DNA from: Streptomyces polyasparticus
GTDB lineage: Bacteria > Actinomycetota > Actinomycetes > Streptomycetales > Streptomycetaceae
Reading direction: 5' to 3'
DNA: 64,000 nucleotides
Assembly (NCBI RefSeq): GCF_014493765.1
Contig: NZ_JACTVJ010000007.1
Coordinates: 674,237 to 738,236, forward strand
Below the pieces are notes generated by a model. It saw only the letters and a program-made list of their open reading frames with translations, did not search any database and was not told the DNA's origin. Within the stretch, counting starts at the first letter, position 1; the number at the start of each line of letters is the position of its first letter. Positions 32,144-39,151 of this stretch are shown piece by piece. Position numbers and translations under genes: made by a program.

Positions 32144-34462
32144 ATGGGCGACACGATCAGAGCATCGGTCCCGGACGGGCCCGGAGTCACCGGGAGCACA
32201 CGCGACCACTGCGTCGTCCGGCCCCGTACGGAAGAGCCGCCGCACGTCGAGAACCGGTTCCGGGGTCTCCTCGAAGCGGCCCCGGACGCCATGGTGATCG
32301 TCGACGACGCCGGAACGATCAGACTCGTCAACGCCCAGACGGAGACCCTCTTCGGCTACCAGCGCGAGGAACTCCTCGGCCACCCGGTCGAGATGCTCAT
32401 CCCCGGCCGGTTCCGTGCCCAGCACGGCGTCCACCGCGACGAGTACGCCGTGACGAGGCAGGTGCGGCCGATGGGGGCCGGTCTCGAACTGCACGGTCTG
32501 CGCAGGGACGGCAGTGAGTTCCCGGTCGAGATCAGCCTCAGCCCGCTGGAGACCGCCGACGGCCTCCTCCTGTCCGCCGCCGTCCGTGACGTCAGCGAAC
32601 GCAAGGCCGCCGAGGAACGTTTCCGCAGCCTCCTGGAGTCCGCGCCGGACGCCATGGTGATCGTCGACGACGCCGGGACGATCAAGCTGGTCAACGCGCA
32701 GACCGAGACCCTGTTCGGCTATCCGCGGGCCGAACTCCTGGGCCGCCCGGTCGAGTTCCTCGTCCCCGAACGGTTCCGCGCCCATCACATGATGCACCGC
32801 GCCGGCTACGACTCGAACCGGCAGGTGCGGCCGATGGGAGCCGGTCTCGAACTGCACGGTCTGCGCAAGGACGGCAGCGAGTTCCCGGTCGAGATCAGCC
32901 TCAGCCCCCTGGAGACCGCCGACGGCCTCCTCGTCTCCGCCGCCGTCCGCGACGTCAGCGAACGCAAGGCCGCCGAGGCCCGTATCAACGAACTCGCCGC
33001 ACTCGTCGAGTCCTCGCAGGACGCCATCCTCGCCAAGACCCTCGACGGCCGCATCACCTACTGGAACGCCGCCGCCCACCGGCTGTACGGCTACACGGCC
33101 GAGGCCGCCATCGGCCGGCACGTGTCGATGCTGGCCTCTCCCGAGCGCAAGGACGAGATCACCCAACTCCTCGAGCGGCTGCGCGAAGGCGAGAAGATCG
33201 AGCACTTCGAGACACTCCGGCTGACACGGACCGGCACCATGCTCGACGTCGACGTCACCCTGTGGCCCACCCGCGACTCGCGCGGCAAGGTCATCGGAGC
33301 CTGCGCCATCGTGCGCGACGTCACCGAGCGCAAGCGGGCCGAGGCCGAACTGACCACCCTGTACGAACAGCAGAAGCACATCGCCCTGACGCTGCAGCGC
33401 AGCCTCATGGGTACACCGCCGTCCATCCCCGGCCTGGACGCGGCCAGCCGCTATCTGCCCGCCACGCAGGGCGCGGGCGTGGGCGGTGACTGGTTCGACC
33501 TGATCCCGCTGGGGGCCGGACGGGTCGGTGTCCTGATCGGCGATGTCATGGGCCGCGGTCTGGAAGCGGCCTCCGTGATGGGGCAGTTGCGCTCCGCGGC
33601 CCACGCCCTGGCCAAGACCGGTATGCAGCCCCGCCAGCTCATGCAGGCCCTGGACGCGGTCGTCGCGGATCTCAACGTCCCCGACCAGCTCGTCACTTGC
33701 TGCTACCTGGTCATCGACCCGGACGTCGGCTCCGTGACGACCTGCTCGGCCGGCCATCTGCCCACCCTCGTCACCGGCCCCGGCGGCAGCACCCGCAGAC
33801 TCCCCGTACCCGTCAACGCACCGCTCGGCGTCGGCGACGTCCTCTACCAGCAGTCCTTCACCGCGATTCCGCCCGGCGCCATCCTCGTCCTGTACACCGA
33901 CGGCGTGGTCGAGACCCCGGGCAGCGACATCGAGTGTCAGATCGACCGCCTGACCGGGGTCCTGGACGACGCCTTCCTCTCCGATACGAGCCTGGAAGCG
34001 GCGGCCGACCACGTCCTGGCCGCGCTGCTCCCCGACGCCGAGGGCCACAACGACGACGTCACGCTGCTCCTCGCCCAGCTCCCCGCCGCCCCGCTGGCCA
34101 CCGCCACGGTGGAGCTGCCGGCCACGCCGAGCGCGGTGTCCGAGGGCCGCGGCTTCGTGGTGAAGGCCCTCACCTCCTGGGACTGCGCCCACAAGGCCGA
34201 CGACGCCCGGCTCCTGGTCTCGGAGGTCCTCACCAACGCGGTCCAGCACGCGGAGGGCCCGCTCGTCCTCCACCTGCGCCGCTCCGCCACCGAACTCGCC
34301 GTGGAAATCAGCGACTTGAGCCCACACCTGCCCCAGCCCCGCCTGGCCGCCGAGGACGAGGAATCCGGCCGCGGCCTCATCCTCGTCGACACCCTCGCGG
34401 ACAGCTGGGGCGTCCGGCCGACGGACCAGGGGAAGACGACCTGGTTCGCGCTCAGGCTGTGA
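32144..34462 (+). CDS. PAS-PAS-PAS / SpoIIE phosphatase / HATPase signalling protein
   Basis: This 772-residue cytoplasmic protein has PAS1 (about 36-150) and PAS2 (about 157-270), which are near-identical copies from a 363-bp tandem duplication, and PAS3 (about 283-395). A linker and a SpoIIE/PP2C phosphatase follow (about 420-640, metal-binding [15 protein letters not shown] and HNDDVTLLL). The C-terminal part is an anti-sigma-type ATPase (about 666-772, N-box [10 protein letters not shown]-box SGRGLILVD). It can dephosphorylate a STAS protein and perhaps phosphorylate one. The start is uncertain: ATG 32144 is chosen; ATG 32102 or GTG 31991 are in frame. Confidence 0.9.
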   Translation: MGDTIRASVPDGPGVTGSTRDHCVVRPRTEEPPHVENRFRGLLEAAPDAMVIVDDAGTIRLVNAQTETLFGYQREELLGHPVEMLIPGRFRAQHGVHRDEYAVTRQVRPMGAGLELHGLRRDGSEFPVEISLSPLETADGLLLSAAVRDVSERKAAEERFRSLLESAPDAMVIVDDAGTIKLVNAQTETLFGYPRAELLGRPVEFLVPERFRAHHMMHRAGYDSNRQVRPMGAGLELHGLRKDGSEFPVEISLSPLETADGLLVSAAVRDVSERKAAEARINELAALVESSQDAILAKTLDGRITYWNAAAHRLYGYTAEAAIGRHVSMLASPERKDEITQLLERLREGEKIEHFETLRLTRTGTMLDVDVTLWPTRDSRGKVIGACAIVRDVTERKRAEAELTTLYEQQKHIALTLQRSLMGTPPSIPGLDAASRYLPATQGAGVGGDWFDLIPLGAGRVGVLIGDVMGRGLEAASVMGQLRSAAHALAKTGMQPRQLMQALDAVVADLNVPDQLVTCCYLVIDPDVGSVTTCSAGHLPTLVTGPGGSTRRLPVPVNAPLGVGDVLYQQSFTAIPPGAILVLYTDGVVETPGSDIECQIDRLTGVLDDAFLSDTSLEAAADHVLAALLPDAEGHNDDVTLLLAQLPAAPLATATVELPATPSAVSEGRGFVVKALTSWDCAHKADDARLLVSEVLTNAVQHAEGPLVLHLRRSATELAVEISDLSPHLPQPRLAAEDEESGRGLILVDTLADSWGVRPTDQGKTTWFALRL

Positions 34463-34532
34463 GCAGCGGCCCGAGGACACACATGAACAGGTAAGGCATC
34501 CACCTGTCAGTACTCCATGACACTGTGCCGTC

Positions 34533-35015
34533 ATGACGACCACGACGGAGCTCACGCTCTTCGCCGACTACCACCAGATACACGTCTGCGACGCCGACTC
34601 GGACGGCGATCTCGGCGATGCGTGGACAGAACAAGCAGTTGCCGATCAGCTCGCGGTCGCGCGGGATGCGCTGGGCATCGGCACCACGGTCGACGTCAAT
34701 GTGTCCGTCACCGTCACAGTCCTGCCGCAGGAACCGATCGACGACAGTGCGGAGTTCGACCACGTCGTCGAGGCCGGCCTCCATGTATCGGCCGGCCGCC
34801 TGATGATCCTGGGCTGCACCGATTACGGCCCCGACGCGGCAACTTTCCCGGTGCGGCCGGGCTGGAATCGCGTCCGCGCCTCCCGGAGCAACCTGGCTCG
34901 CGCAGCCCGGGCCGACATCGACTCCGACGAGACCCCCGAAACGACCGAGAAGATCCGCATACAGGTCTGGCCGGCCCCCGAACTTCCCCCAAAGATCACA
35001 AAACGGTGGTCATGA
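34533..35015 (+). CDS. Conserved hypothetical protein (160 aa)
   Basis: This acidic soluble protein has alternating strands (TELTLFADYHQIHVCDADSD, TVDVNVSVTVTVLP, EAGLHVSAGRLMILGCTDYG) and a C-terminal RIQVWPAPELPP. It looks like a single globular domain with two conserved-looking Cys. I do not recognise the family. It is the last chromosomal gene before the integrated element and has its own start 70 bp after the phosphatase. Confidence 0.75.
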   Translation: MTTTTELTLFADYHQIHVCDADSDGDLGDAWTEQAVADQLAVARDALGIGTTVDVNVSVTVTVLPQEPIDDSAEFDHVVEAGLHVSAGRLMILGCTDYGPDAATFPVRPGWNRVRASRSNLARAARADIDSDETPETTEKIRIQVWPAPELPPKITKRWS

Positions 35016-35487
35016 CGGTCGGAGACCCGTTCCCGCCCGGAACTCGGTCACGCAGCCGGACGCACGCAGAGACAGGTCTCGCCGGGTGTGGCGGGGGCTT
35101 GGGGAGCGATTCTGCTCCCCAACGGCTCCCACGGGGCATGACGGCGACGACATGCGTCCTTGCGCCGGTTGTACGTATGGGCGTCCGGTCGGCGTCCCCA
35201 ACCGCCGACCGGACACCGGCACCCTCAGGCCGCCAGAGCGCGGGAGCACTGGCGGACAGGAGAAGGCCCCTCGGTTCGGTCTTCGTTGACGTGTCAGCTT
35301 GGCCAGGGCGTGTGATAGCCGAGCCGCATGTGTCCGTCCGGGGTGCGGTGCAACTGCAGACCCGCCGCGCCGATGGCGCCGCCACCCCGCCCCTCACCCG
35401 GCTCATCGGCCTCAATCCAGAAGCTCGAAGCCTCGTACGGAACCTGACCACCCTGGACTGACGGGCGCTCGCCCCTCGGGCCAAGAC

Positions 35488-35538
35488 GGGAGCCGTTCTG
35501 GGAGCCGCATCCCGAAGTCGGCTCCCAGAACGGCTCCC
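35488..35538. repeat. Perfect 19-bp inverted repeat
   Basis: GGGAGCCGTTCTGGGAGCC at 35488-35506 is exactly complementary to 35520-35538 with a 13-nt loop. It may act as a strong terminator for the gene at 34533-35015 or as a protein-binding site. Confidence 0.8.
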
Positions 35539-35560
35539 AAGATGGCCCCCAACGCACATC

Positions 35561-35592
35561 AGGCCCGGTACTGATCTCTCAGTACCGGGCCT
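35561..35592. terminator. Hairpin next to the left attachment site
   Basis: A 12-bp perfect stem (AGGCCCGGTACT / AGTACCGGGCCT) with an 8-nt loop lies 14 bp before the 47-bp att repeat. A similar hairpin (45525-45558) sits at the same distance before the right att repeat. Confidence 0.75.
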
Positions 35593-35605
35593 GACCTGGT
35601 GTTTC

Positions 35606-35652
35606 AGCTGTCGGGGTGGCGGGATTTGAACCCACGACCTCTTCGTCCCGAA
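35606..35652. repeat. Left attachment site (tRNA-Pro 3' end copy)
   Basis: These 47 bp, starting AGCTGTCGGGG and ending TCGTCCCGAA, are identical to 45571-45617. They are the T-arm, variable region and part of the anticodon arm of tRNA-Pro. The sequence diverges at 35653, so no complete tRNA is present here. Confidence 0.93.
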
Positions 35653-35792
35653 GCAACTTGGGTGGGGGCGCTGCCTTGGGCTGGTGCATCTCTCACCTGC
35701 GCCGATGGTCCGCGGACGTTCGGGCTCGTCTGCCGATGTCCGTGGGCGTTGTCACGCACTTAGACACTCACCCGACGCTACTTGATCGCGGT

Positions 35793-35930
35793 CTAGCGCA
35801 TTGCCGTGATCAGCGCAGCAATGCCGATCAGGAGAGTTCCAATGCCTGTCATGATCGGGGCCATCTTGCCTATGGCATGCCTGGCCGGTCCGCTAGGCTC
35901 GCGCTCGGCAGGGGTGGTCGGTGTTTCCAT
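35793..35930 (-). CDS. Small single-pass membrane protein (45 aa)
   Basis: This 45-residue protein has a hydrophilic start (METPTTPAEREPSGPARHAI) and a C-terminal membrane helix (APIMTGIGTLLIGIAALITA). The ATG at 35930 has GAGGAG 6 nt upstream. It sits alone at the left end of the element. No family is recognised; its size and position suit an accessory cargo or entry-exclusion-like peptide, but that is a guess. Confidence 0.6.
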   Translation of the reverse strand: METPTTPAEREPSGPARHAIGKMAPIMTGIGTLLIGIAALITAMR

Positions 35931-36169
35931 GTCACTCCTCGCTTGGCGCATCTTTGTGAGATGCGTGTGAAGCCCCGTCCGGGTCTGGCGAGACAATGCG
36001 GGCGGGGCTCTTTATGGCCACGGAACGTATCAGCAACCGGTTCAGGCGAAAGTACGCAGAAGCTTGTTTCGGCTTTCGTGAGCGTCTCATGGCGCGACGC
36101 TCATTTGCTTTCTAGATCAGAAACTCCCGGTGCTCTCACCTGCGCCTTTCCATCCTTGGCATATGCCCC

Positions 36170-36264
36170 GAGCCGGACTGGGTGCTCCCCGAGCCGGACT
36201 GGGTGCTCCCCGAGCCGGACTGGGTGCTCCTTGAGCCGGACTGGGTGCTCCCTGAGCCGGACTG
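36170..36264. repeat. 21-bp tandem repeat, 4.5 copies
   Basis: The unit GAGCCGGACTGGGTGCTCCC plus one base is repeated from 36170, 36191, 36212, 36233 and 36254 (partial) with changes only in the last two bases. Being 21 bp, it reads in frame as a heptad (EHPVRLG on the minus strand). Confidence 0.92.
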
Positions 36265-36390
36265 TGCCGCCAAAGAGACCATCACGTATGGGCCGATATC
36301 GGGCGGCGTGCAAAATCGTGAATGGCTTGTTCTGTGCGGTAGTGCTGAGCTCAATCGACAGGTCGGTGGAGCGGCTTTGGGCTGGAGCTG

Positions 36391-36500
36391 CTTTGGGGCG
36401 AGTGATCATGGCCCCTTACGCTCGCCGCGATTCGGGCAGTCTCTGGACCTGCCCGCAATAGCCCGAATCGGGGCCATGATCTTAGAGGCTCGCCCCAAAG
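36391..36500. repeat. Nested inverted repeats (candidate origin or transfer locus)
   Basis: The arms are CTTTGGGGCGAG (36391-36402) with 36489-36500, GATCATGGCCCC (36404-36415) with 36470-36481, and CGATTCGGGC (36428-36437) with 36461-36470; an alternative inner stem is GGGCAG with CTGCCC. All are perfect and nested, so the strand can fold into a long hairpin. Confidence 0.7.
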
Positions 36501-36705
36501 TGGCTGCGTAAAGCCGCGGAGCCGACCGCCCCAGCCCCGTGCCGGCCGTTTGTACCTCTCCGTTGGCGCCCTCGCCGAGCGCGCCGCGGGGCGCGGTCGC
36601 CGGTGGCGAAGACATGGAGGCGGGCCGCGCCGAGAGCGGCGCGCGCCCCGCGTGCGGGGCGCCTTGAACTCGTAGAGAAGGTTTTTACTCAAGCACCGGT
36701 TCCGG

Positions 36706-37185
36706 CTACGGGGCTGCGGGCGTCTGGCCGTGTTCGAGATAGACCGGCGCTGCCGAAGTCCGGGCTGCGATGGCCGCGTGAATGCGTCGGGCCAACCGCG
36801 GGATCGTGCGCTCGTTGATCTCGGCAGGGTCCAGGAAGCTGAAGCTCGTCAGCTCGTCGGGCTGAAGCGTGATCCGGTCCAGGTCTTCGGCGCTGAGCTC
36901 GCCGCCGTCGAAGAGGTAGAGGACCTTGTCGCCCTCGTTGCCGTTCGGTGCCCAGTCGACCGCGAGGAGTCGGCCTAGTGGCGGAGTGATCCCGAGCTCT
37001 TCGCGGACTTCGCGGGCTGTGGCCTGGAGCGGGGACTCGCCCGTCTCGACGTAGCCGCCGGGGATGTCCCAGTAGTCCTTGTAGGACGGCTCGACCATGA
37101 GTACGCGCCCGCTCTGGTCAAAGAAGAGCGCACCCGCGGCCATGCGCGGATGCGCCATATTCGCTTCGTGCTCGTTGACTGCCAT
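36706..37185 (-). CDS. Nudix hydrolase 1 of the element
   Basis: This 159-residue protein has a complete Nudix box (GGYVETGESPLQATAREV then REELGI, about residues 44-66). It matches G-x5-E-x7-R-E-x2-E-E-x-G, so a nucleoside-diphosphate-linked substrate could be hydrolysed. The pSAM2 immunity factor Pif is known to carry a Nudix motif, and this gene is one of two candidates here. The ATG at 37185 lacks a clear binding site. It is on the same strand as the two genes to its right. Confidence 0.82.
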   Translation of the reverse strand: MAVNEHEANMAHPRMAAGALFFDQSGRVLMVEPSYKDYWDIPGGYVETGESPLQATAREVREELGITPPLGRLLAVDWAPNGNEGDKVLYLFDGGELSAEDLDRITLQPDELTSFSFLDPAEINERTIPRLARRIHAAIAARTSAAPVYLEHGQTPAAP

Positions 37186-37207
37186 GCAGCCGAGCGTATC
37201 GATGCAG

Positions 37208-37417
37208 CTAGAGAGCGAACGGCTCGTACGCCAAAGCGCGGTCAACGACCTTCTCGGGTGTCTGCTCTGGGTCAAAGTCCCAGAAGATGTAGTCGCTGAC
37301 GTGAGGGCAGACGAGTCCTCGTTCCAGAGCCTCTATCGCCGCAGAGTCTTCAGCTTCAGTTCCGAAGCCTCCGTTCATGAGGCGCTCCACGATCTCGATG
37401 GCCTCGGTTCTGGTCAT
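37208..37417 (-). CDS. Small acidic immunity-like protein (69 aa)
   Basis: This 69-residue acidic protein (TEAIEIVERLMNGGF, then CPHVSDYIFWDFDPEQTPEK) is of a type common in Streptomyces. It resembles small bacteriocin-immunity (e9imm-like) proteins in size, charge and helical pattern, but that is a weak resemblance. Its ATG overlaps the stop of the second Nudix gene by 4 bp, so the two are produced together. A role in protecting the host or excluding related elements would fit. Confidence 0.68.
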   Translation of the reverse strand: MTRTEAIEIVERLMNGGFGTEAEDSAAIEALERGLVCPHVSDYIFWDFDPEQTPEKVVDRALAYEPFAL

Positions 37418-37860
37418 GTGAGGCGTCGCCCATCGTGCGTGCGCACCTGGGGCCCGTCCTCGCGCAGCGCGTCCAGCACGCGTACCGAGTAGACCTCGCC
37501 CATACGCTCGGAGACCTCGGCAGGTGTCAGCCAGTCGACAGCGATCGACTCGTCTGAGAGCTGCGCCTGCCCGCCCTCGGGACGGCACCGGAAGACCAGG
37601 GCCACGATTCCCCGCGACGTGTTCTTGTAGACCCCAGTCAGGCGCTCGACCTCGACCTTGATCCCGGTCTCCTCGTAGACCTCACGACGTACGCCCTCCT
37701 CGGGCGCCTCGGCCAGTTCGAGCACGCCGCCTGGTGGTTCCCAAGTCCCGTTGTCCGCACGCTTGATCGCCAGAATGCGACCGTCCTCGCGTACGACGGT
37801 GCCTGCCACAGACACCGAGTGGAGCGGCGTTGACCTTTCATCGTGGGCACTGTTACTCAT
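37414..37860 (-). CDS. Nudix hydrolase 2 of the element (Pif-like candidate)
   Basis: This 148-residue protein has the Nudix box GGVLELAEAPEEGVRREV then YEETGI (about 44-66) and the typical strand pattern (LHSVSVAGTVVREDGRILAI). It is transcribed divergently from the GntR repressor gene, and the repressor-type palindrome at 37855-37870 overlaps its start. KorSA-type control is therefore likely. In pSAM2, Pif (Nudix) blocks transfer between cells carrying the element. The ATG at 37860 is preferred over one at 37872; neither has a ribosome binding site, so it may be leaderless. Confidence 0.84.
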   Translation of the reverse strand: MSNSAHDERSTPLHSVSVAGTVVREDGRILAIKRADNGTWEPPGGVLELAEAPEEGVRREVYEETGIKVEVERLTGVYKNTSRGIVALVFRCRPEGGQAQLSDESIAVDWLTPAEVSERMGEVYSVRVLDALREDGPQVRTHDGRRLT

Positions 37861-37870
37861 GTACAGGAGC
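37855..37870. promoter_or_regulatory. KorSA-type operator 1
   Basis: ACTCATGTACAGGAGC overlaps the start of the divergent Nudix gene and lies 20 bp before korSA. It matches the other three sites in 13-15 of 16 positions. Confidence 0.75.
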
Positions 37871-37890
37871 ATAGAAGGAAGAGAAGGACT

Positions 37891-38670
37891 ATGACGAGTG
37901 CAGTAGGAGAGAAATCGGCGAAGCCGAAGTACCTCCAGATCGCCGACGATCTAGAGCAGGACATCAGGACCGGCGTGCTTGCCCCTGCTGCCGATGTGCC
38001 CAGTGAGGCCGCGCTCATGGATCGGTACAAGGTCTCGTCTGGCACGGTGCGTAAGGCCATTGCTGAACTGCGTGCGCTCGGACTCATTGAGACGCACCAC
38101 GGCAAGGGCTCGACTGTGAAGTCCCGGCCGCCCGTCACGCGCAAGTCCTCGGACCGGTTCAGGCGTTCGCACCGAAAGGCCGGTAAGGCTGCGTACCTCG
38201 CCGAGACGGAACAGGCCGGAGTGAAGGCGGACGTGCGGGTCCTGTCGGTCGGCCCTGTTGCGGCTCCTGCGGAAATCGCGAAGCGGCTGGCCGTGAAGGA
38301 GGGCGCGAAGGTGCTCGCCCGTCGGCGGCTCTACTTCAGCGACGGCACCCCGACCGAGGAGGCGACCTCGTACCTGCCCTGGGATGTCGCGCGCGACATC
38401 CCCGAGCTGTTCGAGCACAACCCGGGCGGTGGCGGTATCTACGCCAGGCTTGAGGAGCACGGCCACGAACTCGCCGAGTTCACCGAGACCGTACAGGCGC
38501 GTCTGGCGACCAAGCAGGAGGTGAGCGCGCTGAGCCTCAGTCCCGGTTCGCCCGTGATCCACCTGACACGGAACGCGGTGACCACGGAGGACCGCGTCGT
38601 TGAGGTCTGCGACACCGTGATGGCCGCTGACCAGTTCGTTCTCGACTACCGGATCCCTGCTACGGATTGA
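37891..38670 (+). CDS. korSA: GntR family transcriptional repressor (KorSA-like)
   Basis: This 259-residue protein has an N-terminal GntR winged helix (about 12-80: YLQIADDLEQDIRTGVL, VPSEAALMDRYKVSSGTVRK, LIETHHGKGSTV) and a C-terminal UTRA ligand-binding domain (about 115-255: RRRLYFSDGTPTEEATSYLP, VIHLTRNAVT). KorSA of pSAM2 is a GntR-type repressor that keeps the element quiet. It is flanked on both sides by copies of ACTCATNTAYANGAGT, which are most likely its operators, so it represses itself, the Nudix gene and the 38807 operon. Confidence 0.88.
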   Translation: MTSAVGEKSAKPKYLQIADDLEQDIRTGVLAPAADVPSEAALMDRYKVSSGTVRKAIAELRALGLIETHHGKGSTVKSRPPVTRKSSDRFRRSHRKAGKAAYLAETEQAGVKADVRVLSVGPVAAPAEIAKRLAVKEGAKVLARRRLYFSDGTPTEEATSYLPWDVARDIPELFEHNPGGGGIYARLEEHGHELAEFTETVQARLATKQEVSALSLSPGSPVIHLTRNAVTTEDRVVEVCDTVMAADQFVLDYRIPATD

Positions 38671-38721
38671 CGTTGCGTCAGCTCTGATCGACCCGCCAAG
38701 AATCTTCGGCTTGGCGGGTTG

Positions 38722-38737
38722 ACTCATGTATAGGAGT
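38722..38737. promoter_or_regulatory. KorSA-type operator 2
   Basis: ACTCATGTATAGGAGT is an imperfect palindrome upstream of the 38807 operon. Confidence 0.78.
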
Positions 38738-38757
38738 TGGGCACTCTTATTCACATC

Positions 38758-38773
38758 ACTCATATACATGAGT
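38758..38773. promoter_or_regulatory. KorSA-type operator 3
   Basis: ACTCATATACATGAGT is an almost perfect 16-bp palindrome and the best copy of the site. It starts 36 bp after operator 2. Confidence 0.8.
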
Positions 38774-38784
38774 GACTGAGTCCA

Positions 38785-38800
38785 ACTCATCTACAGGAGT
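38785..38800. promoter_or_regulatory. KorSA-type operator 4
   Basis: ACTCATCTACAGGAGT overlaps the ribosome binding site (GGAG) of the 38807 gene, so bound repressor would cover its start region. Confidence 0.78.
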
Positions 38801-38806
38801 CAGCTC

Positions 38807-39145
38807 ATGCCGTCCTTCAAGATCGACACTTCGACCGCCGTCACGTTCATCGCGGTCGAGCCGAAGCCCAAGCTGAAGAACCGGCAGACCGGTGAGATCG
38901 CCATCGACATGGAGACCGGCGCGCAGATGATGACCGTTGGCCTGACGATCGCCGATGACGGCGAGGCGAACCTCTACACCGTCTCCGTCCCCGAGACCGG
39001 CATCCCCAAGGGGCTGACCCTCGGCATGCCCGTAAAGGTCGTCGGGCTCAAGGCCCGTGACTGGGAGAACGTGAGCGGCGGAGAGAAGCGGTTCGGCATC
39101 GCCTTCCGCGCGGTCGCCCTGGTCGCGCCGGGCAAGGAGGGCTAA
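38807..39145 (+). CDS. SCO3933 family regulatory protein
   Basis: This 112-residue soluble protein is of the SCO3933-type family found in AICEs: FKIDTSTAVTFIAVEPKPKL, then QMMTVGLTIADDGEANLYTV and WENVSGGEKRFGIAF. It is predicted to be an all-beta single-strand-binding-like fold, though that is not proven. Relatives sit before the traB gene, as here (6 bp gap), in an operon controlled by the three palindromes upstream. GGAG is 9 nt before the ATG. Confidence 0.82.
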   Translation: MPSFKIDTSTAVTFIAVEPKPKLKNRQTGEIAIDMETGAQMMTVGLTIADDGEANLYTVSVPETGIPKGLTLGMPVKVVGLKARDWENVSGGEKRFGIAFRAVALVAPGKEG

Positions 39146-39151
39146 GCCGCG

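Larger units (their letters stand above)
35016..35605. other. Intergenic DNA left of the integrated element
   Basis: About 590 bp without a convincing gene. Longer ORFs here read through hairpins and have poor codon use. It contains a perfect 19-bp inverted repeat (35488-35506 / 35520-35538, 13-nt spacer) and the hairpin at 35561-35592. Confidence 0.5.
35931..36705. other. Non-coding region of the element with repeats and hairpins
   Basis: Almost 800 bp of somewhat lower GC. An in-frame ORF (36101-36409, minus) exists only because of a heptapeptide repeat. The region holds the 21-bp array, a 110-nt nested hairpin and, at 36570-36665, several GC-rich palindromes (for example GCGCGCCCCGCG). 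It is the best place for a replication or transfer site. Confidence 0.5.

Noticed and set aside
31367-34555. 1062-codon minus-strand ORF
   Set aside because: It is a shadow of the PAS/SpoIIE phosphatase; no domain is readable on that strand.
35611-35652. Second tRNA-Pro gene
   Set aside because: Only the 3' 42 nt match; the D-arm, most of the anticodon arm and the 5' acceptor strand are absent. It is the left att copy.
36101-36409. 102-aa ORF with EHPVRLG heptads
   Set aside because: The open frame depends on the 21-bp repeat, and codon use around it is poor. I kept it as a repeat only.
35616-36461. ORF beginning [12 protein letters not shown]
   Set aside because: The start is the translated 3' end of the tRNA-Pro copy in the att site, a common false gene; the rest reads through repeats.
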